The notes below the pieces were generated by a model. It saw only the letters and a list, made by a program, of their open reading frames with translations. It was not told the origin of the DNA and ran no database searches. Below are positions 36,185-44,764 of a DNA stretch of 64,000 bases, in pieces (within the stretch, counting starts at the first letter, position 1; every line of letters begins with the position of its first letter). Position numbers and translations under genes: made by a program. The stretch is from Alphaproteobacteria bacterium (GTDB lineage Bacteria > Pseudomonadota > Alphaproteobacteria > Caulobacterales > Caulobacteraceae), in the NCBI GenBank assembly GCA_018826515.1, contig JAHKAM010000022.1, positions 1 through 64,000 of the forward strand, read 5' to 3'.

Positions 36185-36979
36185 TCAGACACGCTTGTCT
36201 GCTTCAGGCGCGAAGGCGCCGCCGAAGCCGCTTCTGCTCTCGCCGTCCTGCCCCATCAGCAACGCCAACAGGCTCTGGTCCTGCTTCAGCCGGTCCAGTC
36301 GGGCGGCCAGCATCCGATCGTGTTCACTCAGGTCAGGCGCGGCTGGCGCCGAACCGGCGGCCGAGGCGGGCGCTCCGTTCCCCGCGCTTCGCTGCAGATT
36401 GGCATGGACTTCGGCCACCGTCGCGGGACGGCCGCCGCGATAGAAGATCGACTGGTTGGCCGCGGCCGCCTGGGGGAAAAGAGCCGCCGCGCTGGCGCCC
36501 GGCCGACGTTCCATCGCCTCCATCAGCTGGGCGGCGCCCGCCGGACCCAGGAAATGAGCCGCATACAGGTCGCCGGCCCCGGGCTCGCGCCCGGATCGGC
36601 CCCGCAGATAGGCCGCGTTCGACGCTGTCAGCTCCGCCGCCATGGTCGAGGCGGCCTGAGGGTCAAACCGCAGGTCCAGCACGATGTTGCGCGCCGAGCC
36701 CTCGACCCGCCACCGTCCGTCCCCGCCGCGATAGATCAGGTCGGCGTACTGGCCATAGCCGTGTTTGGCGCCATGGGCTTTGACAGTGCCCAGCCACGTT
36801 TGTTCGATGAACTGGAAGAGTCCCGCCGCCGACGACGTGCGGGCCCGCGCCGCGGGGTTCATCGCGCTTTCGCGGCGCGCCGTGCGGACCAGGAAATCGG
36901 CGTCCACGCCGGTGACGTTCGAGGCGCGCCGAATGGCCGCCTCAACCCCGCCCGCGGAAGGAATCGGTCCGATGTTCAT
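36185..36979 (-). CDS. Lytic transglycosylase (SLT fold)
   Basis: The 264-residue protein opens with a helical SLT-type domain. The catalytic Glu37 is in TARRESAMNPAAR, followed by SSAAGLFQFIEQTWLG and AAYLRGRSGREPGAGDLYAAHFLG. The C-terminal 80 residues are Ala/Pro-rich and probably disordered. Such enzymes cleave peptidoglycan to open space for flagella, pili or secretion machines. No signal peptide is evident, which is also seen in flagellum-specific muramidases of this group. A PleA-like role in polar appendage assembly is possible but not shown. A CtrA-like box precedes it. Confidence 0.82.
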   Translation of the reverse strand: MNIGPIPSAGGVEAAIRRASNVTGVDADFLVRTARRESAMNPAARARTSSAAGLFQFIEQTWLGTVKAHGAKHGYGQYADLIYRGGDGRWRVEGSARNIVLDLRFDPQAASTMAAELTASNAAYLRGRSGREPGAGDLYAAHFLGPAGAAQLMEAMERRPGASAAALFPQAAAANQSIFYRGGRPATVAEVHANLQRSAGNGAPASAAGSAPAAPDLSEHDRMLAARLDRLKQDQSLLALLMGQDGESRSGFGGAFAPEADKRV

Positions 36980-37004
36980 GAGTCATGAGGCTGGCGGCTC
37001 GTGG

Positions 37005-37020
37005 TTAATCAAACCCTAAC
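37005..37020 (-). promoter_or_regulatory. CtrA-like box before lytic transglycosylase
   Basis: TTAA-N7-CTAAC differs from the CtrA consensus TTAA-N7-TTAAC by one base. It sits 26 bp upstream of the transglycosylase start, between it and the divergent TonB-like gene, and could serve either. Confidence 0.35.
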
Positions 37021-37177
37021 AACGATCTTCGCGTCCACAGACTCTTAACGTTCATCCCGCCGCGCGACCACGGTGGCGGTTTCAAGGCGCCCTTCGCCCA
37101 AAACTTGCCGCTACGTCAGCGCTCAACTTCTCCGTGGGACGCTGTGGGGACGGCGATGAGACAGGGATGAGACGGCC

Positions 37178-37909
37178 ATGATGATCAAGACAGCAGGCGG
37201 ACCCGGCATGGTGGGACCCATCGACTACAACGAACGCAAGACGCCCCGGTGGTCCCGGACGACCTGGGTCGCCCTCGGCGTCGTCGTCGCGGGCCACGTC
37301 GGCCTCGGCGCGCTGATGTATTATCAGCGGTTCGAAACGCCGATCGTGCCCGAAAGACCTGAAGGCCCGATCATCGAGGTCTTCAACTATCGGCCAAAGC
37401 CGCCCGAGCCGGTCGTACCCTCTGAAACGCCGCCGGCGCCGAATCCGCCGCTCAACGACACGCCGCGCCCCCTCACCCCGACCGATACGCTCCCGGCCGT
37501 GCCGAGTGACGCTGTACCGACGGACACCACGGTCCTGACTTTCGATACCGAGGTTCCGCTTCCGACCCCGAACAGCACGGTCGGGGCGACGCCGACCCCG
37601 ACGCCTCCGGCCGTCATCCGCAATCCGAGCTGGTCGAGGCAGCCCTCGGCCGATCAGATGATGCGGGCCTATCCCCAGCGGGCGATGGCCGCGGACGTGG
37701 CGGGTTCGGCGTCATTGAACTGCCTTGTGCTGCCCACGGGCGCTGTGACGGACTGCAACGTCCTGCAGGAGACGCCCGGCGGCTACGGCTTCGGTCGGGC
37801 GGCGCAGGGCCTGACGCGTCATTTCCGCGTCAATCCGCGCACCGTGAACGGCGCGGCCGAGGGGTCGCGCGTGAGCTTCAACCTGCGCTTCACCCTGCCG
37901 GAAGACTGA
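37178..37909 (+). CDS. TonB family energy-transducer protein
   Basis: The 243-residue protein has a short cytoplasmic N-terminus, one membrane anchor (WVALGVVVAGHVGLGALMYY, about 30-49), a long Pro/Thr-rich periplasmic spacer (about 60-150), and a C-terminal TonB fold. The fold reads MMRAYPQRAMAADVAGSASL, then LPTGAVTDCNVLQETPGGYGFG and VSFNLRFTLPED. It carries proton-motive energy to outer-membrane receptors, or is an alternative TonB-like protein. No ExbB/ExbD genes are adjacent. Its stop codon abuts the convergent oxidase gene with no gap. Confidence 0.88.
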   Translation: MMIKTAGGPGMVGPIDYNERKTPRWSRTTWVALGVVVAGHVGLGALMYYQRFETPIVPERPEGPIIEVFNYRPKPPEPVVPSETPPAPNPPLNDTPRPLTPTDTLPAVPSDAVPTDTTVLTFDTEVPLPTPNSTVGATPTPTPPAVIRNPSWSRQPSADQMMRAYPQRAMAADVAGSASLNCLVLPTGAVTDCNVLQETPGGYGFGRAAQGLTRHFRVNPRTVNGAAEGSRVSFNLRFTLPED

Positions 37910-38920
37910 TCAGGCGAACCTGAGCGGATCGAGGGCGGCGGAGTCTGCGGCCGGCTCCCTGCCCTCGATTCCATCCGCCACGACCAGGGCGACCAGGGGG
38001 CCCATCAGCCAGCCGTTGCGGCGAGGCGCAAGGGCCACATACAGGCCCGGCTCGCCGGAAGCGCCCGCCAGCGGCAGCCCGTCCGCGGACGCGCCGCGGA
38101 TGCCGACCCGGGTCGCCCCCGCCTCGCCCGCCTCGCCCAGCAGTTCCAGACCCGACGCAACCTGACGCGCGGCCTCCACGGGATCGGGATCCAGGTCGCG
38201 GCGGCCCGGCTCCATGGTCGCGCCGATCACGACACCGCCCTCGCAAGGCGCCGCATAGACGCCTGGGCTCCGGACCACCCGGGCCGGGGCCTGCATGGCG
38301 ACAAAGGTCAGCTGTCCCCGGATCGGGGTGATCGCCGCGACCTCGGCGGCGATCCGATCGGGCAGGCCCGGGACGGGCGGGCCCGAACCGGTGGCCAGCA
38401 CGACGGTTGAACTGAACCAGACGCGGCCGTCATCGGCCTCGACCCGCCAGCGTCGGGCGTCGCCGACAAGGCGCGCCACCTGACCCTTCACCACCGCAAC
38501 GCCGGGCGCTCGGGTCAACGCCTTCAGCGCCGCCCCGACCTCGACACGCCAGTCGTCGGTCGTGATCAGACCGCCGGGGGTCGGCCGGGTGTCAAAGCCG
38601 AGAGCCTGAAGGCGGTCGAGAGCGGCCTCGGCCCGGGGCCCGCGCCAGACCGCGCCCTCACGGAGCAGGCGCACGCCGTGGGCGTCCGCGAAGGCGGGCC
38701 ACAGGTCGCGGGCCCGCTTCAGCAGCGCCGCCCGCTCCGCAGACACGTCCTCAAGCAGCGACTCCAGCGCCGGGGCGATCATGCCGGCGGCGATGGATGA
38801 GGCGTTCGGCCCGCCCGGATCGATGACGGTCACGGCATGACCGCGCATGGCCAGTTCGGCCGCAGTGCAGAGGCCGAGCACGCCGGAGCCGATAACGATC
38901 ACATCAGGGGAAGAAGCCAC
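37910..38920 (-). CDS. FAD-dependent oxidoreductase, ThiO/DAO-like
   Basis: The 336-residue protein starts with the FAD dinucleotide motif VIVIGSGVLGLCTAAELAMR and has the DAO family layout, with ASSIAAGMIAP early, ITPIRGQLTF mid-chain and LYVALAPRRNGWLMGPLVAL at the C-terminus. The last replaces the more common 'GHYRNGILLAP' of ThiO glycine oxidase. It is probably an amino-acid oxidase such as glycine oxidase for thiazole synthesis, but no other thiamin genes are nearby, so the substrate is open. It starts (GTG) 39 bp after the pckG stop on the same strand and may be cotranscribed. Confidence 0.82.
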   Translation of the reverse strand: MASSPDVIVIGSGVLGLCTAAELAMRGHAVTVIDPGGPNASSIAAGMIAPALESLLEDVSAERAALLKRARDLWPAFADAHGVRLLREGAVWRGPRAEAALDRLQALGFDTRPTPGGLITTDDWRVEVGAALKALTRAPGVAVVKGQVARLVGDARRWRVEADDGRVWFSSTVVLATGSGPPVPGLPDRIAAEVAAITPIRGQLTFVAMQAPARVVRSPGVYAAPCEGGVVIGATMEPGRRDLDPDPVEAARQVASGLELLGEAGEAGATRVGIRGASADGLPLAGASGEPGLYVALAPRRNGWLMGPLVALVVADGIEGREPAADSAALDPLRFA

Positions 38921-38959
38921 GGGCGATCAGATCGACCTCCCGCGCTCCGAATGCAAGCG

Positions 38960-40807
38960 CTACTCGGCGGCGATGGCCGCGGCGCGGTTGGCGTCGATCC
39001 GCGCCGTGAGCGCTTCATGCTGCGCCCAGAGGCGCGCAGGCAGGCGATCGCCGAACTGGGCGTAGAACTCCGGGATCAGCGACGCTTCCTCAGCCCACAC
39101 CTCGGCGTCGACGTCGAGCAGGGTCGACAGGTCGGCGTCCGACAGGGTCAGACCCGACAGGTCGAGCGACTCCCGGGTCGGAACGCGTCCGACCGGCGTA
39201 TCGACGGCCTCGGCCGCGCCGTCGAGGCGTTCGGCGATCCACTTCAGCACGCGGGCGTTGTCGCCGAATCCCGGCCAGACGAATTGGCCGTCCTCGTTCT
39301 TGCGGAACCAGTTGACGAAGTAGAGGCGCGGCAGCTTTGCCGCCTCGGTCTTGCCCGCCATCGACAGCCAATGGGCGAAATAGTCCCCCATGTTGTAGCC
39401 GCAGAACGGCAGCATGGCGAAGGGGTCGCGGCGCAGGGTCCCGATGGCGTTCTCGGCGGCGGCGGTGCCTTCCGAGGCGACCGACGAGCCCATGAACACC
39501 CCGTGCTCCCAGTCGAAGGCCTCGGTCACCAGCGGCACGGCCGAGGCGCGGCGTCCGCCGAACAGGATGGCGTCGATCGGCACGCCCTTCGGGTCCTCCC
39601 ACTCCGGCGCGATGGTCGGGCACTGGCTGGCCGGGGCGGCGAAGCGGGCGTTGGGATGGGCGGCGGGCTCGCCCGAGGCGGGGTCGTGCGGTTGACCCTT
39701 CCAGTTGGTCAGGCCGTCAGGCGCGACCTTGGTCAGGCCTTCCCACCAGACGTCGCCGTCGGCGGTCAGGGCCGTGTTGGTGAAGACGGTGTTCGACCCC
39801 ATCGTCGCCAGGGCGTTCTGGTTGGTGTTGCGGCTGGTGCCCGGCGCGACGCCGAAGAAGCCGGCTTCCGGGTTGACGGCGTACAGTCGGCCGTCGTCGC
39901 CGAAACGCATCCAGGCGATGTCGTCGCCGATGGTCTCGGCCGTCCAGCCCGGGATGGTCGGCTGGAGCATGGCCAGGTTGGTCTTGCCGCAGGCCGAGGG
40001 GAAGGCGGCGGCGACGTATTTGGCGCGGCCCTTGGGATCGGTCAGCTTGAGGATCAGCATATGCTCGGCCAGCCAGCCCTCGTCGCGGGCCATGATCGAG
40101 GCGATACGCAGGGCGTAGCATTTCTTGCCCAGAAGGGCGTTGCCGCCATAGCCCGAGCCGTAGGACCAGATCTCGCGGGTCTCGGGGTAGTGGACGATCC
40201 ACTTGTCGTCATTGCAGGGCCACGGCACGTCGGCCTCGCCCTCGGCGAGGGGCGCGCCCAGGGTATGGACGGCGGGCACGAAGACGCCGTCCTCGCCCAT
40301 CAGGTCCAGAACGGGCTGGCCCATGCGGGTCATGATGCCCATCGAAATGGCGACATAGCCGCTGTCCGTGATCTCGACGCCGAGGGCGCTGAGCTCCGAG
40401 CCGAGCGGGCCCATGGAGAAGGGCACGACGTACATCGTCCGGCCGGCCATGCAGCCGTCGAACAGCCCGTTCAGGCGCGCGCGCATCTCGACCGGGTCGG
40501 CCCAGTTGTTGGTCGGCCCGGCGTCGAGCTTGTCGGCCGAGCAGATGAAGGTCCGGCTCTCGACGCGGGCGACGTCCTTGGGGTCGGAGGCGGCGTAGTA
40601 GCAGCCGGGGCGCTTCGTCTGATCCAGTTCGCGCAGCGTGCCCTTGCCGATCAGGTCGGCGACGATGGCCTGTTTCTCGGCCTCGGAGCCGTCGCACCAG
40701 TGCACGCGGGCCGGCCGGGTCAGGGCGGCGATTTCCTCGACCCAGGCAATGAGCTTCCGGTGCGAGGTCGGGGCCGGGTGCAGACCCGGGATGGCGGATG
40801 CGGTCAC
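38960..40807 (-). CDS. pckG: Phosphoenolpyruvate carboxykinase (GTP)
   Basis: This 615-residue enzyme decarboxylates and phosphorylates oxaloacetate to PEP with GTP, the entry step of gluconeogenesis. It has the GTP-PEPCK signature [13 protein letters not shown] with its P-loop (about 269-281), the Cys in the loop that is typical of GTP forms, the substrate-binding [12 protein letters not shown], and [19 protein letters not shown]. The E. coli ATP-type PckA has a different sequence. GTG 40807 is chosen because AGGAGAG lies five bases upstream and the homologous N-terminus begins here; the frame continues upstream without family similarity. A perfect palindrome lies 52-69 bp upstream. Confidence 0.95.
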   Translation of the reverse strand: MTASAIPGLHPAPTSHRKLIAWVEEIAALTRPARVHWCDGSEAEKQAIVADLIGKGTLRELDQTKRPGCYYAASDPKDVARVESRTFICSADKLDAGPTNNWADPVEMRARLNGLFDGCMAGRTMYVVPFSMGPLGSELSALGVEITDSGYVAISMGIMTRMGQPVLDLMGEDGVFVPAVHTLGAPLAEGEADVPWPCNDDKWIVHYPETREIWSYGSGYGGNALLGKKCYALRIASIMARDEGWLAEHMLILKLTDPKGRAKYVAAAFPSACGKTNLAMLQPTIPGWTAETIGDDIAWMRFGDDGRLYAVNPEAGFFGVAPGTSRNTNQNALATMGSNTVFTNTALTADGDVWWEGLTKVAPDGLTNWKGQPHDPASGEPAAHPNARFAAPASQCPTIAPEWEDPKGVPIDAILFGGRRASAVPLVTEAFDWEHGVFMGSSVASEGTAAAENAIGTLRRDPFAMLPFCGYNMGDYFAHWLSMAGKTEAAKLPRLYFVNWFRKNEDGQFVWPGFGDNARVLKWIAERLDGAAEAVDTPVGRVPTRESLDLSGLTLSDADLSTLLDVDAEVWAEEASLIPEFYAQFGDRLPARLWAQHEALTARIDANRAAAIAAE

Positions 40808-40858
40808 TCGAACTCTCCTGACGTCTGCCCGGCGATCTGACGCCGCCGTGGCGCTCCC

Positions 40859-40876
40859 TTGCGTGATATCACGCAA
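40859..40876 (-). promoter_or_regulatory. Perfect 18-bp palindrome upstream of pckG
   Basis: TTGCGTGATATCACGCAA is identical to its own reverse complement and lies in the pckG promoter region. Its length and form suit a dimeric repressor or activator of gluconeogenesis. I cannot tell which family binds it. Confidence 0.6.
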
Positions 40877-41012
40877 TGTTTCAGGCGCGGAATGACATCC
40901 AAAGCGACGCGGCGTCAACCGATGCACGTTTCAACCTCTCGCGAGCGGGGTCCCCGACGAGGCCTGCATAATTCCGGTCGCGGCGAGGCGCGGAGCGGGG
41001 TATCGGACGGCC

Positions 41013-41708
41013 ATGCAGACGATGGACCCGATCGCCGCGACTCCCGAGGGCGCCCTGGCTTCGCCGGCTGTGGCGCGGAATACGGGGCCGATCCTGGAGG
41101 TGCTGAGCGCCCACATGCCGGGCCGGGGACGGGTTCTTGAAATCGCCGCCGGGTCGGGCCAGCACGCGGCGGCCTTTGCTGCCGGCCTGCCCGGTCTCGA
41201 CTGGACGCCCAGTGATCCCTCGGCTGAGGCTCGGGCCAGCATCACGGCCTGGGCGGCGGCGGCGAACCTGCCGAACCTGCGCCCGCCGCTGGCGCTGGAC
41301 GTGCTCGACCCGGCGACCTGGCCGGAGGAACCGCTGCAGGCTGTGGTCTGCATCAACATGATCCACATCAGCCCCTGGACCGCGACCGAAGGCCTGATGG
41401 CCCTGGCCGGGAGCCGGCTGGAGACCGGCGGCCTGCTGGTCCTGTACGGGCCCTATCGCGAAGCCGATGCGCCGCTGGCTCCGTCGAACGCCGCCTTCGA
41501 CGACAGCCTCAAGGCCCGCGATCCGGCCTGGGGGTTGCGGGACCGGGACGCGGTGGCCGCGGCGGCGAAGGCCGAGGGGCTGGCGCTGACGCTGCGCCTG
41601 GAGATGCCGGCCAACAATCTGATGCTGCTGTTCCGGCGGGTCCCGACGGTCCCCTCCGTGTCCAACCGGGACGTAGCGGACCTGCCTCCGGGCCAGTCCC
41701 GCGGATGA
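41013..41708 (+). CDS. DUF938 methyltransferase-like protein
   Basis: The 231-residue protein has a Rossmann-like SAM fold. Motif I is VLEIAAGSGQHAAAFA (about 41-56), the acidic motif II region is LDWTPSDPS, and the family marker NMIHISPWTATEGLMALAG follows. The C-terminal DPAWGLRDRDAV is also typical of DUF938. The substrate is unknown, although homologues are annotated as class I SAM-dependent methyltransferases. It is divergent from pckG and followed 25 bp later by a pseudouridine synthase. Confidence 0.85.
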   Translation: MQTMDPIAATPEGALASPAVARNTGPILEVLSAHMPGRGRVLEIAAGSGQHAAAFAAGLPGLDWTPSDPSAEARASITAWAAAANLPNLRPPLALDVLDPATWPEEPLQAVVCINMIHISPWTATEGLMALAGSRLETGGLLVLYGPYREADAPLAPSNAAFDDSLKARDPAWGLRDRDAVAAAAKAEGLALTLRLEMPANNLMLLFRRVPTVPSVSNRDVADLPPGQSRG

Positions 41709-41733
41709 CGGCGGGTGTGCTAGAGGGCGCGGC

Positions 41734-42489
41734 ATGAGCTTCACCCGCACCTATGACGGCCCCGAGCCGGTCCGGATCAACAAATGGCTGGGCCAGACCG
41801 GGGTCTGTTCGCGCCGCGAGGCCGACGCCCTGATCGCCGACGGCCTGGTCTCGGTCGACGGCGAGGTCGTGGCCGATGCGGGCCGCAAGCTGGAGCCGGG
41901 CCAGACCCTGACCCTGAGCGACCGGGCCACGGCGGCCCTGGCCGAGGGCGTCACCATCGTCATGCACAAGCCGCTGGGCTATGTTTCGGGCCAGCCGGAG
42001 CCCAACAAACTGCCCGCGGTCCGGCTGGTCACCGACAACAACAGGGTCGGCGACGGTCCGACGCCGGCGGACGAGGTCTCGCTGCCCCCGATCGGCCGGC
42101 TGGACGAGGACTCGCGGGGCCTGCTGCTGCTGTCGTCCGACGGGGTGGTGGCCAAGGCGGTGATCGGGCCGCAGTCCGATCTGGACAAGGAATATCTGGT
42201 CCGGGTGACGGGCGACGTGACCGAGAAGAAACTCAAGATCCTGCGCCACGGCCTGATGCTGGACGGGCGTCAGCTGAAGCCCGCCTATGTCAGCCGGATG
42301 GAGTCCTTCCGGCTGAAATTCATCCTGCGGGAGGGCCGCAACCGGCAGATCCGGCGGATGTGCGAGATGGTCGATCTCGAGGTCGTGGATTTGATCCGTG
42401 TACGGATCGGACCGTTGAAGCTGGACAACCTGCCCGAGGGCAGGTGGCGGCTGCTGACCCCGGAAGAGCGGACGGCGCTGGTCGGCTGA
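41734..42489 (+). CDS. Pseudouridine synthase, RsuA/RluF family
   Basis: The 251-residue enzyme has an S4 RNA-binding domain (about 12-60, RINKWLGQTGVCSRREADAL) and an RsuA-type catalytic domain with Asp124 in PIGRLDEDSRGLLLL. It also has REGRNRQIRRMCEMV, which is common to RsuA, RluB, RluE and RluF. It converts a uridine of rRNA (or tRNA, as RluF also does) to pseudouridine. The HKPLGYVSGQPE stretch most resembles RluF, but target assignment from sequence is unsafe. Confidence 0.88.
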   Translation: MSFTRTYDGPEPVRINKWLGQTGVCSRREADALIADGLVSVDGEVVADAGRKLEPGQTLTLSDRATAALAEGVTIVMHKPLGYVSGQPEPNKLPAVRLVTDNNRVGDGPTPADEVSLPPIGRLDEDSRGLLLLSSDGVVAKAVIGPQSDLDKEYLVRVTGDVTEKKLKILRHGLMLDGRQLKPAYVSRMESFRLKFILREGRNRQIRRMCEMVDLEVVDLIRVRIGPLKLDNLPEGRWRLLTPEERTALVG

Positions 42490-42797
42490 CGGGTCGAAAG
42501 GGTACGATTCGCGCCGAAAAATAGCGGCGCGATTCTCGGGACGCCGGCCGCCGCGGCTCGAGGGGCGGGCGCCGGGTCCCGGGGCGGACACGGCTGGGAA
42601 AATAGCACTTTCAAAGACCAGCCCGGCGGGCCTTTCAGCAGTATGCACAGGCCTGCGTCAGATGCGGTCGCAGCGCCCCCCGCGCCCTCAACGGCGGGGT
42701 CGGAAAGGCGCCTGTGGGGGTCGCGAGGCGCGAGATGATCGGGGGCGGGAAGACACTGTTTCCGGCCGCGCGCCTCCGGACCGGGCGCGCGCCGGCC
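42490..42797. other. Intergenic region between convergent genes
   Basis: This 308-bp stretch lies between the pseudouridine synthase and the glutaredoxin-MauE gene, which converge. An 8-bp inverted repeat TCGCGCCG/CGGCGCGA with an 8-nt loop (42509-42532) follows the synthase stop and may act as a weak terminator, without a T tract. The rest holds nothing that I can name; open frames in it look random. Confidence 0.4.
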
Positions 42798-43547
42798 TCA
42801 CCCCCCTGCCGCCATCGTCAGCATCCACACCGCCATGCCGATCATCATCAGGTTCTCGGTCAGGGAGACGAAGCCCAGCGGGACGTTCGACGAACCGCCG
42901 ACGCAGGCGCATTTGAGTTCGCGCTTGTCGACATAGACGGCCTTGAACACCGAGACCGCGCCGATCCCGCCGATGAACAGGGCCACCGGGGCCGACAGCC
43001 AGGTCAGGGCCCCGGCCAGCATGAGCACGCCCGCGCCCAGTTCGGCGAAGGGGTAGATGTAGCCGTACGGGACCCAGCGCCGGGCCAGCAGGTCGTAGTT
43101 GAGGAACATGGTCGAGAACCGCTCGACATCCTGCAGCTTCAGCATGGCCAGCAGACACATGGCGATGGCGATGAAATTGGGCAGGACCATCGCCGTGATC
43201 GCCCGCATCGACAGCCAGTCGACAGCCAGGGCGATCAGGGCGGCGACGGCGAAGACGGCCAGAACCGGGGTGTAGCTGGTGGCGCCCGGCTCGGGGACCT
43301 TCTGGCCGAAGAAGCGGCGCAGGTCGTCGTAGCCGCCGATGCGGACGCCGTCGATGAAGGTCTGGGGCGTGGTCGTGACGCCGTGTTCGGCCTTGAAGGC
43401 GTCGGTCTCGGCGCGGGTCTTCAGATGGTGGTCCTCGATCCGGTAGCCCTTGCGGCGCAACAGCCAGCGGGCCTTCTGGCCCGAGGGGCAGAGGTGATCG
43501 GGCATGACCATGCGATGAAGGATGGCGGTTTTCTGCGAGGCGGACAT
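42798..43547 (-). CDS. Glutaredoxin-MauE fusion membrane protein
   Basis: The 249-residue protein has two parts. Residues 1 to about 82 are a glutaredoxin fold with active site CPSG (Cys20) instead of CPYC, the cis-Pro loop TTTPQTFIDG (58-67) and GGYDDL. Residues about 95-249 form a four-to-five-helix membrane domain of the MauE/DoxX type with a CACVGG motif (Cys213, Cys215) that resembles the CxCxG of MauE. It may relay thiol electrons across the inner membrane, with the glutaredoxin on the cytoplasmic side. The ATG has GGAG upstream. It is divergent from a MerR regulator across a MerR-type promoter. Substrate and partner are unknown. Confidence 0.85.
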   Translation of the reverse strand: MSASQKTAILHRMVMPDHLCPSGQKARWLLRRKGYRIEDHHLKTRAETDAFKAEHGVTTTPQTFIDGVRIGGYDDLRRFFGQKVPEPGATSYTPVLAVFAVAALIALAVDWLSMRAITAMVLPNFIAIAMCLLAMLKLQDVERFSTMFLNYDLLARRWVPYGYIYPFAELGAGVLMLAGALTWLSAPVALFIGGIGAVSVFKAVYVDKRELKCACVGGSSNVPLGFVSLTENLMMIGMAVWMLTMAAGG

Positions 43548-43583
43548 GGGGTTCTCCAGTGGCCTTGTAACGGTCCGCACCCC

Positions 43584-43614
43584 ATGTAGGGTCCGTACCA
43601 TGGTCCGGAGTCAA
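43584..43614 (-). promoter_or_regulatory. MerR-type promoter/operator, 19-bp spacer
   Basis: Reading toward the glutaredoxin-MauE gene, -35 TTGACT (43609-43614) and -10 CTACAT (43584-43589) are separated by exactly 19 bp, the overlong spacing that MerR proteins correct by DNA distortion. The spacer carries the dyad CCGGACCATGGTACGG, close to the mercury-operon operator CCGTAC-N4-GTACGG. The start codons of the two divergent genes lie on either side. Confidence 0.85.
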
Positions 43615-43617
43615 GCG

Positions 43618-44034
43618 ATGCCCCCTGCCTTTTCCGACGTGACCATCGCGCGTCTGGCCGCCGCCGCCGGCGTGGGCGTGGAGACGGTGCGCTATTATCA
43701 GCGGCGCGGTCTGTTGCGGACGCCGCCGCGGCCGGACGGCGGCGGCTCGGGCGGCGGGGTGCGGCGCTATGGTCCGGAAGACGCGCGGCGGCTGCGGTTC
43801 ATCCGCGCGGCGCAGGGGGCGGGCTTCACCCTCGAACAGATCGGCGAGTTGCTGGCGCTGGACGCGGGCGAGGACCGTGAGCGGGCGCGGGCGCTGGCCG
43901 AGGCGCGGTTGGGCGAACTGGATGTCCGGATCGCGGAGCTGGAGAGGGCGCGGGCGGCCCTGCGCCGGCTGGCGACCGCCTGCGCCGACGGCGGCAAGGG
44001 GCCCTGCCCGATCCTGGAGGCGTTCGAGGCCTGA
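43618..44034 (+). CDS. MerR family metal/thiol-responsive regulator
   Basis: The 138-residue regulator has an N-terminal winged HTH (VTIARLAAAAGVGVETVRYY, 8-27), the GLL wing with a Gly-rich insert (PRPDGGGSGGGVRRYG), a dimerisation helix, and a C-terminal metal-loop-like segment ACADGGKGPCPIL with Cys122 and Cys130. The eight-residue Cys spacing followed by Pro-Ile matches CueR. The Cys that MerR and ZntR have at the start of the dimer helix is absent (LDAGEDRERA). I choose ATG 43618 because an upstream ATG at 43600 lies inside the operator. It probably activates the divergent glutaredoxin-MauE gene. Confidence 0.88.
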   Translation: MPPAFSDVTIARLAAAAGVGVETVRYYQRRGLLRTPPRPDGGGSGGGVRRYGPEDARRLRFIRAAQGAGFTLEQIGELLALDAGEDRERARALAEARLGELDVRIAELERARAALRRLATACADGGKGPCPILEAFEA

Positions 44035-44091
44035 GCCGGGCCGGGCGCCGGGCGCGCGGCGACGCGACGGTCGTCGGCGCCCGGCGGCTGT

Positions 44092-44604
44092 CTATTCCAC
44101 CCGTCCGGCGGCGGCGGCCAGGGCGTTGGAGTCGGCCAGCGTCTCGACCGCGTCATGGGAAATCATCACGGCGGCGTCGTTGGCATGGGCCTCGACCGGG
44201 CGGCCGAGCGCGCGCAGGGCGACGGCGACGCCGTCCCCGAAGGCGAAGACCGGCGCACCCTTGGCGCCGGCGCGGACGATGACGTCGTCGAGGGCGGCGG
44301 CGGCGTCGGGATCCGACGATCCGGCCGGCACGACCAGGGCCTTGAGGGCGCCGTTGTCGATGTCGGAGGCCTCGGCGGTGGGCAGGACGCTGGTCCCGCC
44401 GACATTCAGGCCGGCCTCGCCGACGGACATCGGGGCCAGCGACAGGCCGCGGGAGCGCAGCACGGACTCGGCGTCATCAAGCGCGCCGAAATTCATCCCG
44501 CGGCGCATGGCCAGGCCGATGCGGGCGCGCACGGGCGCGGGCCGGTAGCCGAAACGGCCGGGATTGGAGCGGGGGGCGAACGGGGCTTTGCGTTGTGCGT
44601 ACAA
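44092..44604 (-). CDS. Hypothetical protein with DJ-1/PfpI-like core
   Basis: The 170-residue protein has a basic N-terminus (about 1-45, RSNPGRFGYRPAPVRAR) and a C-terminal Ala/Val-rich alpha/beta part. LKALVVPAGSSDPDAAAAL and APVFAFGDGVAVALRALGRP resemble the amidotransferase/DJ-1 fold, but the usual nucleophile Cys is replaced (FAFGDGVAV). It is thus probably a non-catalytic member, which is inference. I choose TTG 44604 because AAGGAG lies just upstream; the frame extends to a GTG at 44646 without a ribosome site. It is tail-to-tail with the MerR gene. Confidence 0.65.
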   Translation of the reverse strand: MYAQRKAPFAPRSNPGRFGYRPAPVRARIGLAMRRGMNFGALDDAESVLRSRGLSLAPMSVGEAGLNVGGTSVLPTAEASDIDNGALKALVVPAGSSDPDAAAALDDVIVRAGAKGAPVFAFGDGVAVALRALGRPVEAHANDAAVMISHDAVETLADSNALAAAAGRVE

Positions 44605-44764
44605 GACGTCTCCTTCGGGGGTTGTCGAGGTCGCGAGACCCGCCACGCCAAAAGGAAAACGCCGCCTGCGCGGGGCGCGGGCGGGGGAGCGGACGGATTT
44701 CAGGATAGGGAGAGAATGGGGGCGCGGGGGCGGAAATTCAAGCCGGGCGGTAAGGGCGGGGCCT

